A stretch of 64,000 nt of DNA from Burkholderia sp. H160 (GTDB taxonomy: Bacteria; Pseudomonadota; Gammaproteobacteria; Burkholderiales; Burkholderiaceae): NCBI GenBank assembly GCA_000173575.1, contig ABYL01000005.1, positions 62,001 to 126,000 of the forward strand, in the 5' to 3' direction. A model generated the notes under the pieces. That model was not told where the DNA came from. It ran no database searches and worked only from the letters and a program-made list of their open reading frames with translations. Shown piece by piece: positions 7,287 through 16,438 of the stretch (positions are counted from its first letter, which is position 1; each line of letters starts with the position of its first letter). Both the position numbers and the translations under genes were made by a program.

Positions 7287-8486
7287 ATGGATCTGCGATA
7301 TACCGACAAAGAGCTGGCGTTCCGCAATGAGGTGAGAGCCTTCTTCAAGGAAGCGCTGCCCGCCGACATTCGGCGCAAGGCCTCCTTGGGGCAGCGCTAT
7401 TCGGCGGCCGACCTGCGCCGCTGGCAACGCATTCTCTACGAGCGCGGCTGGGCGACGCCGGCGTGGGATAAGGCATGGGGCGGGACGGGCTGGAGCGCGG
7501 TGCAGCAATACATCTTCAAGGAAGAGCTGCACATGGCCCCGGCGCCCGAGACGCTGTCTTTCAACGTGAACATGATCGGTCCGGTTTTGATCGCGTTCGG
7601 CAGCGAAGAGCAGAAGCGCCATTTCCTTCCTCGCATCGCCAGCCTCGAATACTGGTTCTGCCAGGGATTTTCGGAACCGGGCGCCGGTTCGGACCTGGCC
7701 GCGCTGCGAACCCAGGCGGTGCGCGATGGGGACCACTACGTCATCAACGGGCAGAAGCTCTGGACTTCGACGGCGCATCACGCCGACTGGATGTTCTGTC
7801 TCGTGCGCACGGATTCGAGCGGCAAGAAGCAGCAGGGCATCACGTACCTGCTGATCGACATGAAGACACCGGGCCTGACCGTTCGCCCGATCATCACGAT
7901 CGACGGCCACCATGAAACCAACGAGGTGTTCTTCGACAACGTGCGCGTGCCGGTTGTCAACCGAATTGGCGAGGAAAACAAGGGTTGGGACTACGCGAAG
8001 TATCTGCTCGGCAACGAGCGCAGCGGCATTGCGCGCGTAGGTGTTTCGAAGATGCGCGTGCGTCATGCGAAGGATCTTGCGAAGCGCGTGCCATGCGGCG
8101 ATGGAGTGCTGTGGGACGACCCGCGTTTTCGCGAACGTGTGGCCGCTGTCGAGGTGGAGCTCAAGGCCCTGGAGATGACGCAGATGCGCGTGATCGCTGA
8201 GAGCAGCTCGCAGGAGAGCCATGTGCCCGACCCGAAGACATCGATCCTGAAGATCAAGGGTTCGGAGCTCCAGCAACTCTCAGCTGAATTGCTCCTCGAA
8301 GTGGCGGGGCCGGACGCTTTACCGCTCGATCTCGACTTCCTGCGTGGGCTTGGCGATCCGGTCCGCGAACCCGAATGGGCGCTCACCATCGCGCCGAATC
8401 ACTATTTCGCGCGTCATGTCTCGATTGTGGGCGGCTCCAACGAGATTCAGAAGAACATTCTCGCCAAGTCCGTACTCGGACTGTGA
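7287..8486 (+). CDS. Acyl-CoA dehydrogenase, large subunit of pair 1
   Basis: A 399-residue acyl-CoA dehydrogenase. The signature CQGFSEPGAGSD precedes YVINGQKLWTS, and the C-terminus ends in VGGSNEIQKNILAKSVLGL. It is immediately followed by a second, divergent acyl-CoA dehydrogenase (384 residues). Such adjacent pairs are typical of alpha2beta2 enzymes acting on bulky cyclic acyl-CoAs, for example the ChsE/FadE pairs of steroid degraders. Electrons would go to the ETF encoded at 28912-30596. The heteromer is inferred from pairing and from the recurrence of the same arrangement at 12643 and 40353. Confidence 0.9.
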   Translation: MDLRYTDKELAFRNEVRAFFKEALPADIRRKASLGQRYSAADLRRWQRILYERGWATPAWDKAWGGTGWSAVQQYIFKEELHMAPAPETLSFNVNMIGPVLIAFGSEEQKRHFLPRIASLEYWFCQGFSEPGAGSDLAALRTQAVRDGDHYVINGQKLWTSTAHHADWMFCLVRTDSSGKKQQGITYLLIDMKTPGLTVRPIITIDGHHETNEVFFDNVRVPVVNRIGEENKGWDYAKYLLGNERSGIARVGVSKMRVRHAKDLAKRVPCGDGVLWDDPRFRERVAAVEVELKALEMTQMRVIAESSSQESHVPDPKTSILKIKGSELQQLSAELLLEVAGPDALPLDLDFLRGLGDPVREPEWALTIAPNHYFARHVSIVGGSNEIQKNILAKSVLGL

Positions 8487-8517
8487 GCGACGGGCGAACT
8501 GCGGAGAAGCATCAGAT

Positions 8518-9672
8518 ATGGACTTTGATTTCACCGATGAGCAACGCATGCTCAAGGACAGCGTCGAACGGCTCGTCAAGGACGAGTACGGGTTCGAGCA
8601 GCGCGCGAAGTATCTCGCTGAGCGGGACGGTTTCAGCCGTGCGCAATGGGCGCGTTACGCCGACATGGGTCTGCTGGGCCTTTCGTTTGACGAGGAATAC
8701 GGCGGCAGTAACTGCGGCCCTGTCGAAACGATGATCGTGATGGAGGCGTTGGGCCGCGGGCTCGCGGTCGAACCGTATCTCGCGACGGTCGTGCTGGGCG
8801 GCGGCTTCGTGCGCCTGGGGGGCAACGCGGCGCAACGCGCGGCGATTCTGCCGCAGATTGCGCAGGGTGAGCTGCAGATGGCGTTCGCCCACAGTGAAGC
8901 GCAGTCGCGGTACGACCTCGCGGACGTTGCGACCACCGCACGGCGCGAAGGCGAAGACTGGGTGCTCGACGGCGCGAAGCGCGTGGTGCTGCACGGCGGC
9001 AGCGCCGATCTTCTCGTGGTGTCGGCGCGCGTGTCGGGCGGCAGGCGCGAGCGCGACGGCATCGGTCTGTTCGTGATCAGGGGCGACGCGGCGGGCGTGA
9101 CGCGCCACTCGTATCCGACGCAAGACCGGCTGTCTGCAGCAGACATTGAGTTGTCCGGTGTGCGTGTTCCAGATAGCGACGTTCTGGGCGTGGCAGGCGC
9201 CGCGTTGCCGCTGATAGAAACGGTCGTTGCGCACGCCATCGCGGCGGTGAGCGCGGAAGCCGTGGGTGCAATGGCCGCCGCGCACGAAGAGACAGTGGAA
9301 TATCTCAAGGTCCGCAAGCAGTTCGGGGTGCCTATCGGATCATTTCAGGCGCTCCAGCATCGTGCAGTCGACATGCTTGTCATGGTGGAGCAGGCGCGCA
9401 GCATGGCGTTCTTCGCGACCATGATGAGCGAGGAGCCGGATGCGGCGGAACGCGATCGCAGTATGTCCGCGGCGAAAGTGCAGATCGGACGTTCGGGTCG
9501 TTTCGTCGGTCAGCAAGGCGTGCAACTTCACGGCGGCATCGGGATGACTGAAGAGTGCAAGATCGGCCACTACCTGAGACGCCTGAGCGTGATCGATATC
9601 CAGTTCGGTTCGACCGAACATCATCTGACCCAGCTCGCCAACGCCGGCGGGCTGATCGATGCAGCAGCGTGA
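8518..9672 (+). CDS. Acyl-CoA dehydrogenase, small subunit of pair 1
   Basis: A 384-residue acyl-CoA dehydrogenase homologue. It has a weak ACAD signature (AFAHSEAQSRYD in place of the GSD motif) but keeps VRKQFGVPIG, LQHRAVD and the FAD-contacting QLHGGIGMTEE near the C-terminus. This split of features between neighbours is what heteromeric acyl-CoA dehydrogenases show, with each subunit giving part of the FAD site. The start at ATG 8518 is supported by a GGAG upstream; the open frame continues to 8344 but would overlap the previous gene heavily. Confidence 0.88.
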   Translation: MDFDFTDEQRMLKDSVERLVKDEYGFEQRAKYLAERDGFSRAQWARYADMGLLGLSFDEEYGGSNCGPVETMIVMEALGRGLAVEPYLATVVLGGGFVRLGGNAAQRAAILPQIAQGELQMAFAHSEAQSRYDLADVATTARREGEDWVLDGAKRVVLHGGSADLLVVSARVSGGRRERDGIGLFVIRGDAAGVTRHSYPTQDRLSAADIELSGVRVPDSDVLGVAGAALPLIETVVAHAIAAVSAEAVGAMAAAHEETVEYLKVRKQFGVPIGSFQALQHRAVDMLVMVEQARSMAFFATMMSEEPDAAERDRSMSAAKVQIGRSGRFVGQQGVQLHGGIGMTEECKIGHYLRRLSVIDIQFGSTEHHLTQLANAGGLIDAAA

Positions 9673-9706
9673 GCCGCGCGTCTAGCCAAGCAAACGGAAA
9701 CCATTC

Positions 9707-10873
9707 ATGAGCCGAATTTCCACACCCGATCAATATCAGGAACTCCGTGACGCCTTGCGTGACCTCTCGAAGGAATATCCCGATGAGTACTGGCGCCGCA
9801 TTGATCACGAGCGCGTCTATCCGGAGGCCTTTGTCGACGCGTTGACGAAGGCCGGCTGGATGGCGGCGCTGATTCCCCAGGAGTATGGCGGTTCCGGCCT
9901 CGGGCTGACTGAGGCCTCCGTGATCATGGAGGAGATCAACCGGAACGGCGGTAACTCCGGCTTTTGTCATGGTCAGATGTACAACATGAATACGCTGCTT
10001 AGAAATGGCTCGGAGGCGCAAAAGCGTAAATACCTGCCGAAGATCGCGAGCGGAGAATTGCGCCTGCAATCGATGGCCGTGACCGAACCGACCACAGGAA
10101 CGGACACCACAAAGCTGAAGACCACCGCTGTAAAGAAAGACGGACGGTACGTGGTGAACGGCCAGAAGGTATGGATATCACGCGTGCAGCATTCGGACAT
10201 GATGATCCTGCTCGCGCGCACCACGCCCCTGTCGGATGTGAAGAAGAAGTCGGATGGGCTGTCCTGCTTCCTCGTGGACCTGCACCAGGCTATCGGCAAT
10301 GGTTTGACCGTGCGGCCGATTCCCAACATGGTCAATCACGAGACGAACGAACTGTTCTTCGACAATCTGGAGATTCCTGAAGAGAACCTGATTGGCGAGG
10401 AAGGCAAGGGCTTCAAGTACATCCTCGACGGACTCAACGCCGAGCGCGCGCTGATTGCCGCCGAGTGCATCGGCGACGGCTACTGGTTCGTCGATCGCGC
10501 ATCGAAGTACGCGAGCGAGCGCATCGTGTTCGACCGGCCCATCGGCATGAACCAGGGCATTCAGTTTCCGATCGCCGAGTCATACATCGACGTGCGCGCG
10601 GCCGACCTCATGCGCTACAAGGCCTGCGAGCTGTTCGACAATCATCAGCCGTGCGGCGCGGAAGCGAATATGGCGAAGCATCTCGCGGCCACGGCTTCGT
10701 GGAAAGCCGCCAATGCCTGTCTGCAGACGCATGGCGGCTTCGGGTTCGCCTGCGAATACGACGTCGAACGCAAGTTCCGCGAAACGCGGCTCTATCAGGT
10801 GGCGCCGATTTCGACGAACCTGATTCTGTCCTACGTCGCCGAGCACGTGCTCGACCTGCCACGTTCATTCTGA
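9707..10873 (+). CDS. Acyl-CoA dehydrogenase (single-gene type)
   Basis: A 388-residue acyl-CoA dehydrogenase with the complete feature set in one chain: MAVTEPTTGTD, YVVNGQKVWIS, the ERALIAAECIGDG helix and LQTHGGFGF near the end. Unlike its neighbours it has no partner, so a homotetramer is likely. It sits between acyl-CoA dehydrogenase pair 1 and a crotonase, suggesting that it handles a different, probably shorter, intermediate. The chain-length specificity cannot be read from sequence. Confidence 0.9.
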   Translation: MSRISTPDQYQELRDALRDLSKEYPDEYWRRIDHERVYPEAFVDALTKAGWMAALIPQEYGGSGLGLTEASVIMEEINRNGGNSGFCHGQMYNMNTLLRNGSEAQKRKYLPKIASGELRLQSMAVTEPTTGTDTTKLKTTAVKKDGRYVVNGQKVWISRVQHSDMMILLARTTPLSDVKKKSDGLSCFLVDLHQAIGNGLTVRPIPNMVNHETNELFFDNLEIPEENLIGEEGKGFKYILDGLNAERALIAAECIGDGYWFVDRASKYASERIVFDRPIGMNQGIQFPIAESYIDVRAADLMRYKACELFDNHQPCGAEANMAKHLAATASWKAANACLQTHGGFGFACEYDVERKFRETRLYQVAPISTNLILSYVAEHVLDLPRSF

Positions 10874-10889
10874 GCTTTGGAGGGATCTC

Positions 10890-11696
10890 ATGCGCTTCGA
10901 GACCATTCTGTACGACGTGAAGGACCGTATTGCGACGATCACGCTGAATCGTCCTGAACACATGAACACCTGGAACGATCAGGTGGCGACCGAGGTTTAC
11001 GAGGCGATGCAGGCGGCGGGGTCGGACCATGGCGTGCGCGTCATCGTTTTCACCGGCGCGGGCAAGGCGTTTTGCGCGGGCGGCGATATTCACAGCTTCG
11101 GCGGCGACCCGGCCGCGCTGATGACGAAGCTGCCGCGCCCGTTCGACATGCGCAAGCGCGCCGACTGGCAGACGCGCTGCTCGTACTATCCGGCCATCCC
11201 GAAACCGGTGATCGCCATGCTCAACGGTGCAACCGTCGGTATTGGCCTGATTCACGCGCTCTTCTGCGACATCCGGTTTGCGTCGGAAGACGCCACCATT
11301 ACGACAGCATTTGCGCGCCGCGGTCTGACGGCGGAATACGGCATGGCCTGGATACTCGCGCGCCACGTGGGCCAGGCGCACGCGCTCGACCTGCTGCTGT
11401 CGGGACGCAAGATCAAGGGGCGCGAAGCCGAACGGATGGGACTCGTGAACCGGGCAATTCCGGCCGACAAGCTCGTCGAGGAGACCTATGCCTACGCGCG
11501 CGAAATGGCCGAAAACTGCTCGCCGCGCTCGATGCGCATCATGAAGGAGCAGGTCTGGGAGGTGCCGTTCCAGACGCCCCACGAGGCGGTGATGCACGCC
11601 GGGTTGGACATGCCGATCGCCAACCAGTGCGATGACTACAAGGAAGGCATGGCGAGCTTCCTCGAGAAGCGCAAGCCCAACTTCACGGACCACTGA
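10890..11696 (+). CDS. Enoyl-CoA hydratase/isomerase family protein
   Basis: A 268-residue crotonase with FCAGGD (61-66), a VGIGL oxyanion loop (116-120) and RRGLTAEYG, which puts E149 at the position of the second hydratase glutamate. The first glutamate is not seen (GIGLIHALFCD). This one-glutamate pattern is common in crotonases of uncertain reaction. An AGGGAT Shine-Dalgarno precedes ATG 10890, 16 bp after the acyl-CoA dehydrogenase, so the two are probably co-translated and act in sequence. Confidence 0.87.
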   Translation: MRFETILYDVKDRIATITLNRPEHMNTWNDQVATEVYEAMQAAGSDHGVRVIVFTGAGKAFCAGGDIHSFGGDPAALMTKLPRPFDMRKRADWQTRCSYYPAIPKPVIAMLNGATVGIGLIHALFCDIRFASEDATITTAFARRGLTAEYGMAWILARHVGQAHALDLLLSGRKIKGREAERMGLVNRAIPADKLVEETYAYAREMAENCSPRSMRIMKEQVWEVPFQTPHEAVMHAGLDMPIANQCDDYKEGMASFLEKRKPNFTDH

Positions 11697-11718
11697 GCAC
11701 AGATAGGACTACCACCTC

Positions 11719-12588
11719 ATGCTGAACTACGAAGTCGTCAAGAACTGGCCGATCGAAGATGTCACGCAGACGTACAGCGAGCGCGACGTGATGCTGTATT
11801 CGCTGGGTCTCGGGCTCGGCGGAGACCCGCTGGACGCCGAACAGCTGCGCTACGTATACGAAAAGGACCTGCAAGCGATGCCGACTTGCGCGGCCGCGTT
11901 CGCGTGGCCGAAATCGTGGATGCGCGATCCGCGTACGGGCATCGACTACCTGAAGCTCGTGCACGGTGAGCAGGACGTTCGCTTCACGCGCCCAATGCCG
12001 GTCGCTGCGACCATCGTCAGCAAGACGCGCGTGAGCCGCATCTCGGACAAGGGCGCAGGCAAGGGCGCGATCGTCGAGCTCAAGCGTGACATCATCGACG
12101 CCTCGACGGGTGAACAGCTTGCCGAAGTCCGGCAGGTGTCGTTTTTGCGCGGCGACGGAGGCTTCAGCGCCGAGTCGGGCGCGAGTGACTCGCCGCCCGA
12201 AGCGCTTCCGGCTGTGCCGGAGCGCGCGCCGGATGCGGAATATGTGTTCTCGACCGGTGCCCATGCTGCCTTGATCTACCGGCTGTCGGGCGACGCCAAT
12301 CCCCTGCACGCGGACCCGGAGGTAGCGTCGAAAGCCGGATTCAGCCGGCCCATTCTTCACGGCCTCGCGACCTACGGCATGGCCGGTTACGCGGCGATTC
12401 GCACGTTCGCGGGCAACGACGCATCGCGTTTGAAGCGACTCGCCTTGCGCCTGACTTCGCCGGTGTACCCCGGCGAAGAAGTGCGCTTCCAGTTCTGGCG
12501 GGACAGTGACACACGCCTGCATTTGCGAGCGCGCGTCGACGCGCGCGACGTGGTGGTGCTGAACAATGGCATCGTGGAAATTGCCTGA
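11719..12588 (+). CDS. MaoC-type (R)-specific enoyl-CoA hydratase, double hotdog
   Basis: A 289-residue two-hotdog-domain protein. The C-terminal domain has the hydratase-2 motif YRLSGDANPLHADPEVA with catalytic D192 and H197, and the N-terminal domain (about residues 1-145) is the degenerate acyl-binding half, as in MFE-2 hydratases. It would add water to a 2-enoyl-CoA to give the 3-hydroxyacyl-CoA. A hydratase of this type supplying a beta-hydroxyacyl-CoA to the aldolase at 1453 would mirror the steroid ChsH/Ltp2 step, although here the two genes are 9 kb apart. Confidence 0.9.
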   Translation: MLNYEVVKNWPIEDVTQTYSERDVMLYSLGLGLGGDPLDAEQLRYVYEKDLQAMPTCAAAFAWPKSWMRDPRTGIDYLKLVHGEQDVRFTRPMPVAATIVSKTRVSRISDKGAGKGAIVELKRDIIDASTGEQLAEVRQVSFLRGDGGFSAESGASDSPPEALPAVPERAPDAEYVFSTGAHAALIYRLSGDANPLHADPEVASKAGFSRPILHGLATYGMAGYAAIRTFAGNDASRLKRLALRLTSPVYPGEEVRFQFWRDSDTRLHLRARVDARDVVVLNNGIVEIA

Positions 12589-12594
12589 AACCGC

Positions 12595-12624
12595 GCCCGG
12601 CAGCGCCGACGTGCTTTGCCGGGC
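12595..12624 (+). other. Intercistronic hairpin
   Basis: GCCCGGCA (12595-12602) and TGCCGGGC (12617-12624) form an 8 bp GC-rich stem with a 14-base loop in the 54 bp gap between the MaoC gene and acyl-CoA dehydrogenase pair 2. No T-run follows, so an mRNA-processing or attenuating role is more likely than full termination. Confidence 0.4.
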
Positions 12625-12642
12625 CGCGACTGGAGCCTGACG

Positions 12643-13851
12643 ATGGACCTGAAAGAGAGTCCCGCCGACAAGGAATTTCGCGCCACGGTACGCGAATTCG
12701 TTGCGACAAACTTGCCCGACGACATTCGCGAACGGGTGCTGAACTTCCGCCATGTGCCGCGCGAAGACTATGTGCGCTGGCAACGCATTCTGGCCGGCAA
12801 GGGATGGGGCGCACCTGCATGGCCCGCGCAATTCGGCGGCGCCGCCTGGAATGCTGCGCAGCGCAACATATTCGACGAGGAATGCTTTACCGCCGGTGCG
12901 CCGCGCCAGATGCCGTTCGGCCTTTCGATGGTTGGACCTGTGATCCAGAAGTTCGGCACCGACGCGCAGCGCGAACGGTTCCTGCCGCGCATCATCTCGA
13001 TGGAGGACTGGTGGTGTCAGGGTTACTCCGAGCCGGGTGCGGGTTCCGATCTGGCGTCGCTCAAGACGCGTGCGGACCGCATCGAGCGCGACGGTCATCC
13101 GTTCTATGTTGTCAACGGCCAGAAGATCTGGACCTCGTTTGCCCAATGGGCGAACTGGATTTTCTGCCTTGTCCGCACGGATGGCAGCGGCCGCCCACAG
13201 GAAGGGATCTCGTTCCTGCTGATCGATATGTCGACGCCCGGTATCACGGTCAGACCTATCCGCACGCTTGACGGCGGCCACGACGTCAACGAAGTGTTCT
13301 TCGACAATGTGGAAGTGCCGGTGAGCAATCTCGTCGGTGAGGAGCATCGCGGCTGGTCGATTGCCAAGTATCTGCTTGGACACGAGCGGACCAACATCGC
13401 CGGGCTTGGCAACTGCAAGCGCTTCATGCGACGTCTGAAGGAGATTGCCAGCACCGAGCGTAAGCACGGCAAGCCGCTGATCGAAGACGTCCGTTTTCGC
13501 GACCGCATCGCCAAAGTGGAAATCGATTTGATCGCTCATGAATGGTCGCTTTTGCGCGTCGTCTCGGCCGAAACCGCGGGACGTCCCATCGGACCGGAGG
13601 CGTCGGTGCTCAAAATCCGCGGTTCGGAGATTCAGCAGGAGCTTACGGAGCTGATTATGGAATGCGCAGGCCCCTATGCGGTGCCCTTTGTGAGCGAAGC
13701 GCTGGAGGCGGACTGGCACGGCGAAACCGCGAACGGCGAGTTGCTCAACGCGCTGGCCGCGCATTACCTGGACTGGCGCAAGATTTCGATCTACGGCGGA
13801 TCGACTGAAGTGCAGAAAAACATCATCGCCAAGCAGGCGCTCGGTATCTGA
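12643..13851 (+). CDS. Acyl-CoA dehydrogenase, large subunit of pair 2
   Basis: A 402-residue acyl-CoA dehydrogenase with CQGYSEPGAGSD, FYVVNGQKIWTS and the C-terminal YGGSTEVQKNIIAKQALGI. The same architecture is seen in the large subunits at 7287 and 40353. The ATG at 12643 gives the family N-terminus (MDLKESPADKEFR); an in-frame TTG at 12616 would add nine residues without a good ribosome site. The partner gene follows after 9 bp. It is probably the substrate-binding subunit of a heteromer. Confidence 0.9.
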   Translation: MDLKESPADKEFRATVREFVATNLPDDIRERVLNFRHVPREDYVRWQRILAGKGWGAPAWPAQFGGAAWNAAQRNIFDEECFTAGAPRQMPFGLSMVGPVIQKFGTDAQRERFLPRIISMEDWWCQGYSEPGAGSDLASLKTRADRIERDGHPFYVVNGQKIWTSFAQWANWIFCLVRTDGSGRPQEGISFLLIDMSTPGITVRPIRTLDGGHDVNEVFFDNVEVPVSNLVGEEHRGWSIAKYLLGHERTNIAGLGNCKRFMRRLKEIASTERKHGKPLIEDVRFRDRIAKVEIDLIAHEWSLLRVVSAETAGRPIGPEASVLKIRGSEIQQELTELIMECAGPYAVPFVSEALEADWHGETANGELLNALAAHYLDWRKISIYGGSTEVQKNIIAKQALGI

Positions 13852-13860
13852 GGACACGCC

Positions 13861-14994
13861 ATGGACTTCACGCTGGTTGAAGAGGAACAGATGCTGGCCG
13901 ACGTGGTCGGCCGTTTCGTCGAAAAGGAATACGACTTCGAGGCGAGGCGCCGTCTCGCCGCTACTCCCGAGGGCTGGTCGGCTGCGCACTGGACTACGCT
14001 GGCCGAAATGGGCGTGCTGGCACTGAACGTGCCACAGGACCATGGCGGCCTTGGCACGGGTCCGGTCGAGACCATGCTCGTGATGGAGGCATTCGGCCGC
14101 GGACTTGTACTGGAGCCGTTTGTTTCAACGGCCGTGATCGGCGCGAAGCTGATCGGGCGCGCGGGACACGAGGCACGCAAGGCCGAACTGCTGGCCGGTA
14201 TCGCCGACGGCAGTCTGAAGACCGCGCTGGCGACGCTCGAGCCTGGTGCGCGTTTCGATTTGTGGAATGTTGCGATGAGGGCCGAGCCAACGCGTGACGG
14301 GTTCATCCTGAATGGACGGAAGGGCGTCGTACTGCATGGCGATAGCGCGGACATTCTGCTAGTTTCGGCGCGTACCGCAGGCGAGCAGACCGACAAGCAC
14401 GGCATCACACTCTTCGCCGTCGATGCGCGAACGCAAGGCGTGAGCGTCAAAGGATTTCCGGCACTCGATGGCCAGCGTGTCGCCGAGGTGGTGCTGGACG
14501 GCGTGCGCGTCGACGCACAGGCCGTCATCGGTGCCATCGATCAGGGCTACCCGTTGCTCGAGTGGACCGTCGATCAAGGCATTTTTGCGCTCTGCGCGGA
14601 AGCGGTCGGCGCGATGTCGCGGCTGAGCGAGCTGACCTTTGAATACCTGCGCACGCGAAAGCAGTTTGGTTCGCCGATCGGCAAATTCCAGGCGCTGCAG
14701 CATCGCGCAGCCGATATTTTGACCGCGGTAGAGCAGGCGAAATCGATCGTCTACTTTGCTGCCGCGAAACTTGGCGAGGACGACGACCTGGAAGCCCATC
14801 GTGCTGTTACAGCCGCCAAGGCGCTCATCGGCCGAAGTGCACGCTTCGTGGCACAGCAAGCGGTACAACTGCACGGAGGGATGGGGATGACGGACGAACT
14901 GGCGGTGGGGTGGTACGTGAAGCGGCTCACCTGCATCGACATGACTTGGGGAAACACCGAACACCATATCGAACTGTACGGTGCGTTCCTGTAA
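13861..14994 (+). CDS. Acyl-CoA dehydrogenase, small subunit of pair 2
   Basis: A 377-residue acyl-CoA dehydrogenase homologue lacking the standard GSD signature (TLEPGARFDLWNV instead) but keeping TRKQFGSPIG, LQHRAAD and LHGGMGMTDE. It starts 9 bp after the large subunit, which supports equimolar synthesis. The matching loss of the N-terminal signature in all three small subunits of this window argues that they share an ancestor specialised as heteromer partners. Confidence 0.88.
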   Translation: MDFTLVEEEQMLADVVGRFVEKEYDFEARRRLAATPEGWSAAHWTTLAEMGVLALNVPQDHGGLGTGPVETMLVMEAFGRGLVLEPFVSTAVIGAKLIGRAGHEARKAELLAGIADGSLKTALATLEPGARFDLWNVAMRAEPTRDGFILNGRKGVVLHGDSADILLVSARTAGEQTDKHGITLFAVDARTQGVSVKGFPALDGQRVAEVVLDGVRVDAQAVIGAIDQGYPLLEWTVDQGIFALCAEAVGAMSRLSELTFEYLRTRKQFGSPIGKFQALQHRAADILTAVEQAKSIVYFAAAKLGEDDDLEAHRAVTAAKALIGRSARFVAQQAVQLHGGMGMTDELAVGWYVKRLTCIDMTWGNTEHHIELYGAFL

Positions 14995-15065
14995 TTGCAA
15001 TCAATCAGACGACAAGAATGGTCCCGACCGCCCTTACCGGTCGATTCAAAGAAAGGAGACAACTG

Positions 15066-16295
15066 ATGTCAGTAACTGGTCATGGCGCGACTCCGGAGCT
15101 GGCGCCGGTTCCTGCGCATGTATTGCCTGAACGAGTGTTCGACATCGATATTTATCATCCACCGGGTGCTGAAGACGACTACCATCTCTCGCTCAAGCGA
15201 TTGCACGCCGAAGGCATTCCCGACATTCTCTGGACACCCCGCAACGGCGGACACTGGATCGCGACGCGCGGCGATGACATCTATCACATCCTCAAGGATT
15301 ACGAGAATTTCTCGTCGAAGCAGCTCACGGTGCCGCTCGTCGAGCATCAACCGTTGCCGCCGATTTTCTTCGATCCTCCGCAGCACACCGCCTATCGCGC
15401 GCTGATCGCGCCTGCGTTCATGCCGCAGGCGATCGGCAAGCTCGAGGAGAAGGCGCGCGAAATGGCGATCGAACTGATCGAGGACTTTTATCCCAAGGGC
15501 GAGGTGGAATTCGTATCGGGGTTTGCGCAGCATCTGCCGATCGGCATTTTCATGAACATGGTGGCGTTGCCCGCCGAGGATCGCGAGTACCTGCTCAGCC
15601 TCGCCGACAAGATGGTCCGCCCAGTCGATGCCAACGAGAAGCTCAAGGCGCTCGGTGCGATTTTTCAATACCTTGGGGTGAAGATAGCGGAACGCCGTGC
15701 GAACCCGGGTGACGACCTCATCAGCAAGATCGTCCATTCGAAGATCGACGGGCGCGCGCTCACCGACGAAGAAGTGCGGGGGCTTTGCGGTCTCGTGCTG
15801 ATTGGCGGCCTCGACACGGTTGCCTCGGCCATGGGCTTTATCGCGCGATTCCTCGCCGGCAGCCCGGCCCACCGCAAGCAGCTCATCGACAACCCCGAAC
15901 TGACGCAGAAGGCCGTGGACGAGCTTCTGCGGCGTTTCCCGGTGGTCAATCAAGGGCGGCGGATCACACACGATTTCGAGTACAAGGGCGTGCAGATGAA
16001 GGCGGGCGACATGATCATCATGCCGACCACGCTGCACGGTCTGGACGAGCGAAAGTTCGACGATCCGCTGAGCGTCGATTTCACTCGGCCCACGCCGATT
16101 CATTCGACGTTCGGCAATGGCGCGCATCGTTGTCCCGGTTCGTTCCTTGCACGCGTGGAGTTGAAGGTTTTCCTTCAGGAATGGCTTAAGCGCATCCCAG
16201 ATTTCCAGATCAAGCCTGGCGAGAAGGCGGGTGTCCACGGAGGTGTGAACGGCACGCTGTACCACTTGCCTCTTGTCTGGGACGTGGTCCGCTGA
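15066..16295 (+). CDS. Cytochrome P450, P450cam (CYP101)-like
   Basis: A 409-residue soluble bacterial P450. The I-helix reads LIGGLDTVAS with the D250/T251 proton-relay pair in the P450cam arrangement. ELLR (286-289) is the ExxR motif, and FGNGAHRCPGSF carries the heme-ligating C356. The FGxGxHxCxG core and GGLDTV match CYP101-family enzymes that hydroxylate camphor and other terpenoids. A good AAAGGAG site precedes ATG 15066. It is the last gene of the long rightward series and is related to the P450 at 55346. Redox partners are probably the ferredoxin and reductase at 44939-46543. Confidence 0.92.
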   Translation: MSVTGHGATPELAPVPAHVLPERVFDIDIYHPPGAEDDYHLSLKRLHAEGIPDILWTPRNGGHWIATRGDDIYHILKDYENFSSKQLTVPLVEHQPLPPIFFDPPQHTAYRALIAPAFMPQAIGKLEEKAREMAIELIEDFYPKGEVEFVSGFAQHLPIGIFMNMVALPAEDREYLLSLADKMVRPVDANEKLKALGAIFQYLGVKIAERRANPGDDLISKIVHSKIDGRALTDEEVRGLCGLVLIGGLDTVASAMGFIARFLAGSPAHRKQLIDNPELTQKAVDELLRRFPVVNQGRRITHDFEYKGVQMKAGDMIIMPTTLHGLDERKFDDPLSVDFTRPTPIHSTFGNGAHRCPGSFLARVELKVFLQEWLKRIPDFQIKPGEKAGVHGGVNGTLYHLPLVWDVVR

Positions 16296-16438
16296 GGATC
16301 GGTCACCATGGCCTGAGCGAGCCATTGTGACCCTGTGCGTCTGTAGAAGGCGGTAAGCAGCTCGGTGCGCCGCGTCACATGGCGCGCCGACCGCTCCGTC
16401 TGGGCGCAACGCTGGCGTAGGCACCTGCCTTCCAGTTT

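Noticed and set aside
5234-7378. A 714-codon leftward open frame opposite the SDR and racemase genes
   Set aside because: It is the antisense shadow of two well-recognised genes; its product is arginine/histidine-rich without motifs, as expected in high-GC DNA.
11683-14043. A 786-codon leftward open frame opposite the MaoC and acyl-CoA dehydrogenase genes
   Set aside because: Antisense shadow in high-GC coding sequence; the plus-strand genes have complete catalytic motifs and ribosome sites.
14910-15065. Upstream extension of the P450 reading frame to 14910
   Set aside because: It would overlap the acyl-CoA dehydrogenase end and lacks a ribosome site, while AAAGGAG directly precedes ATG 15066.
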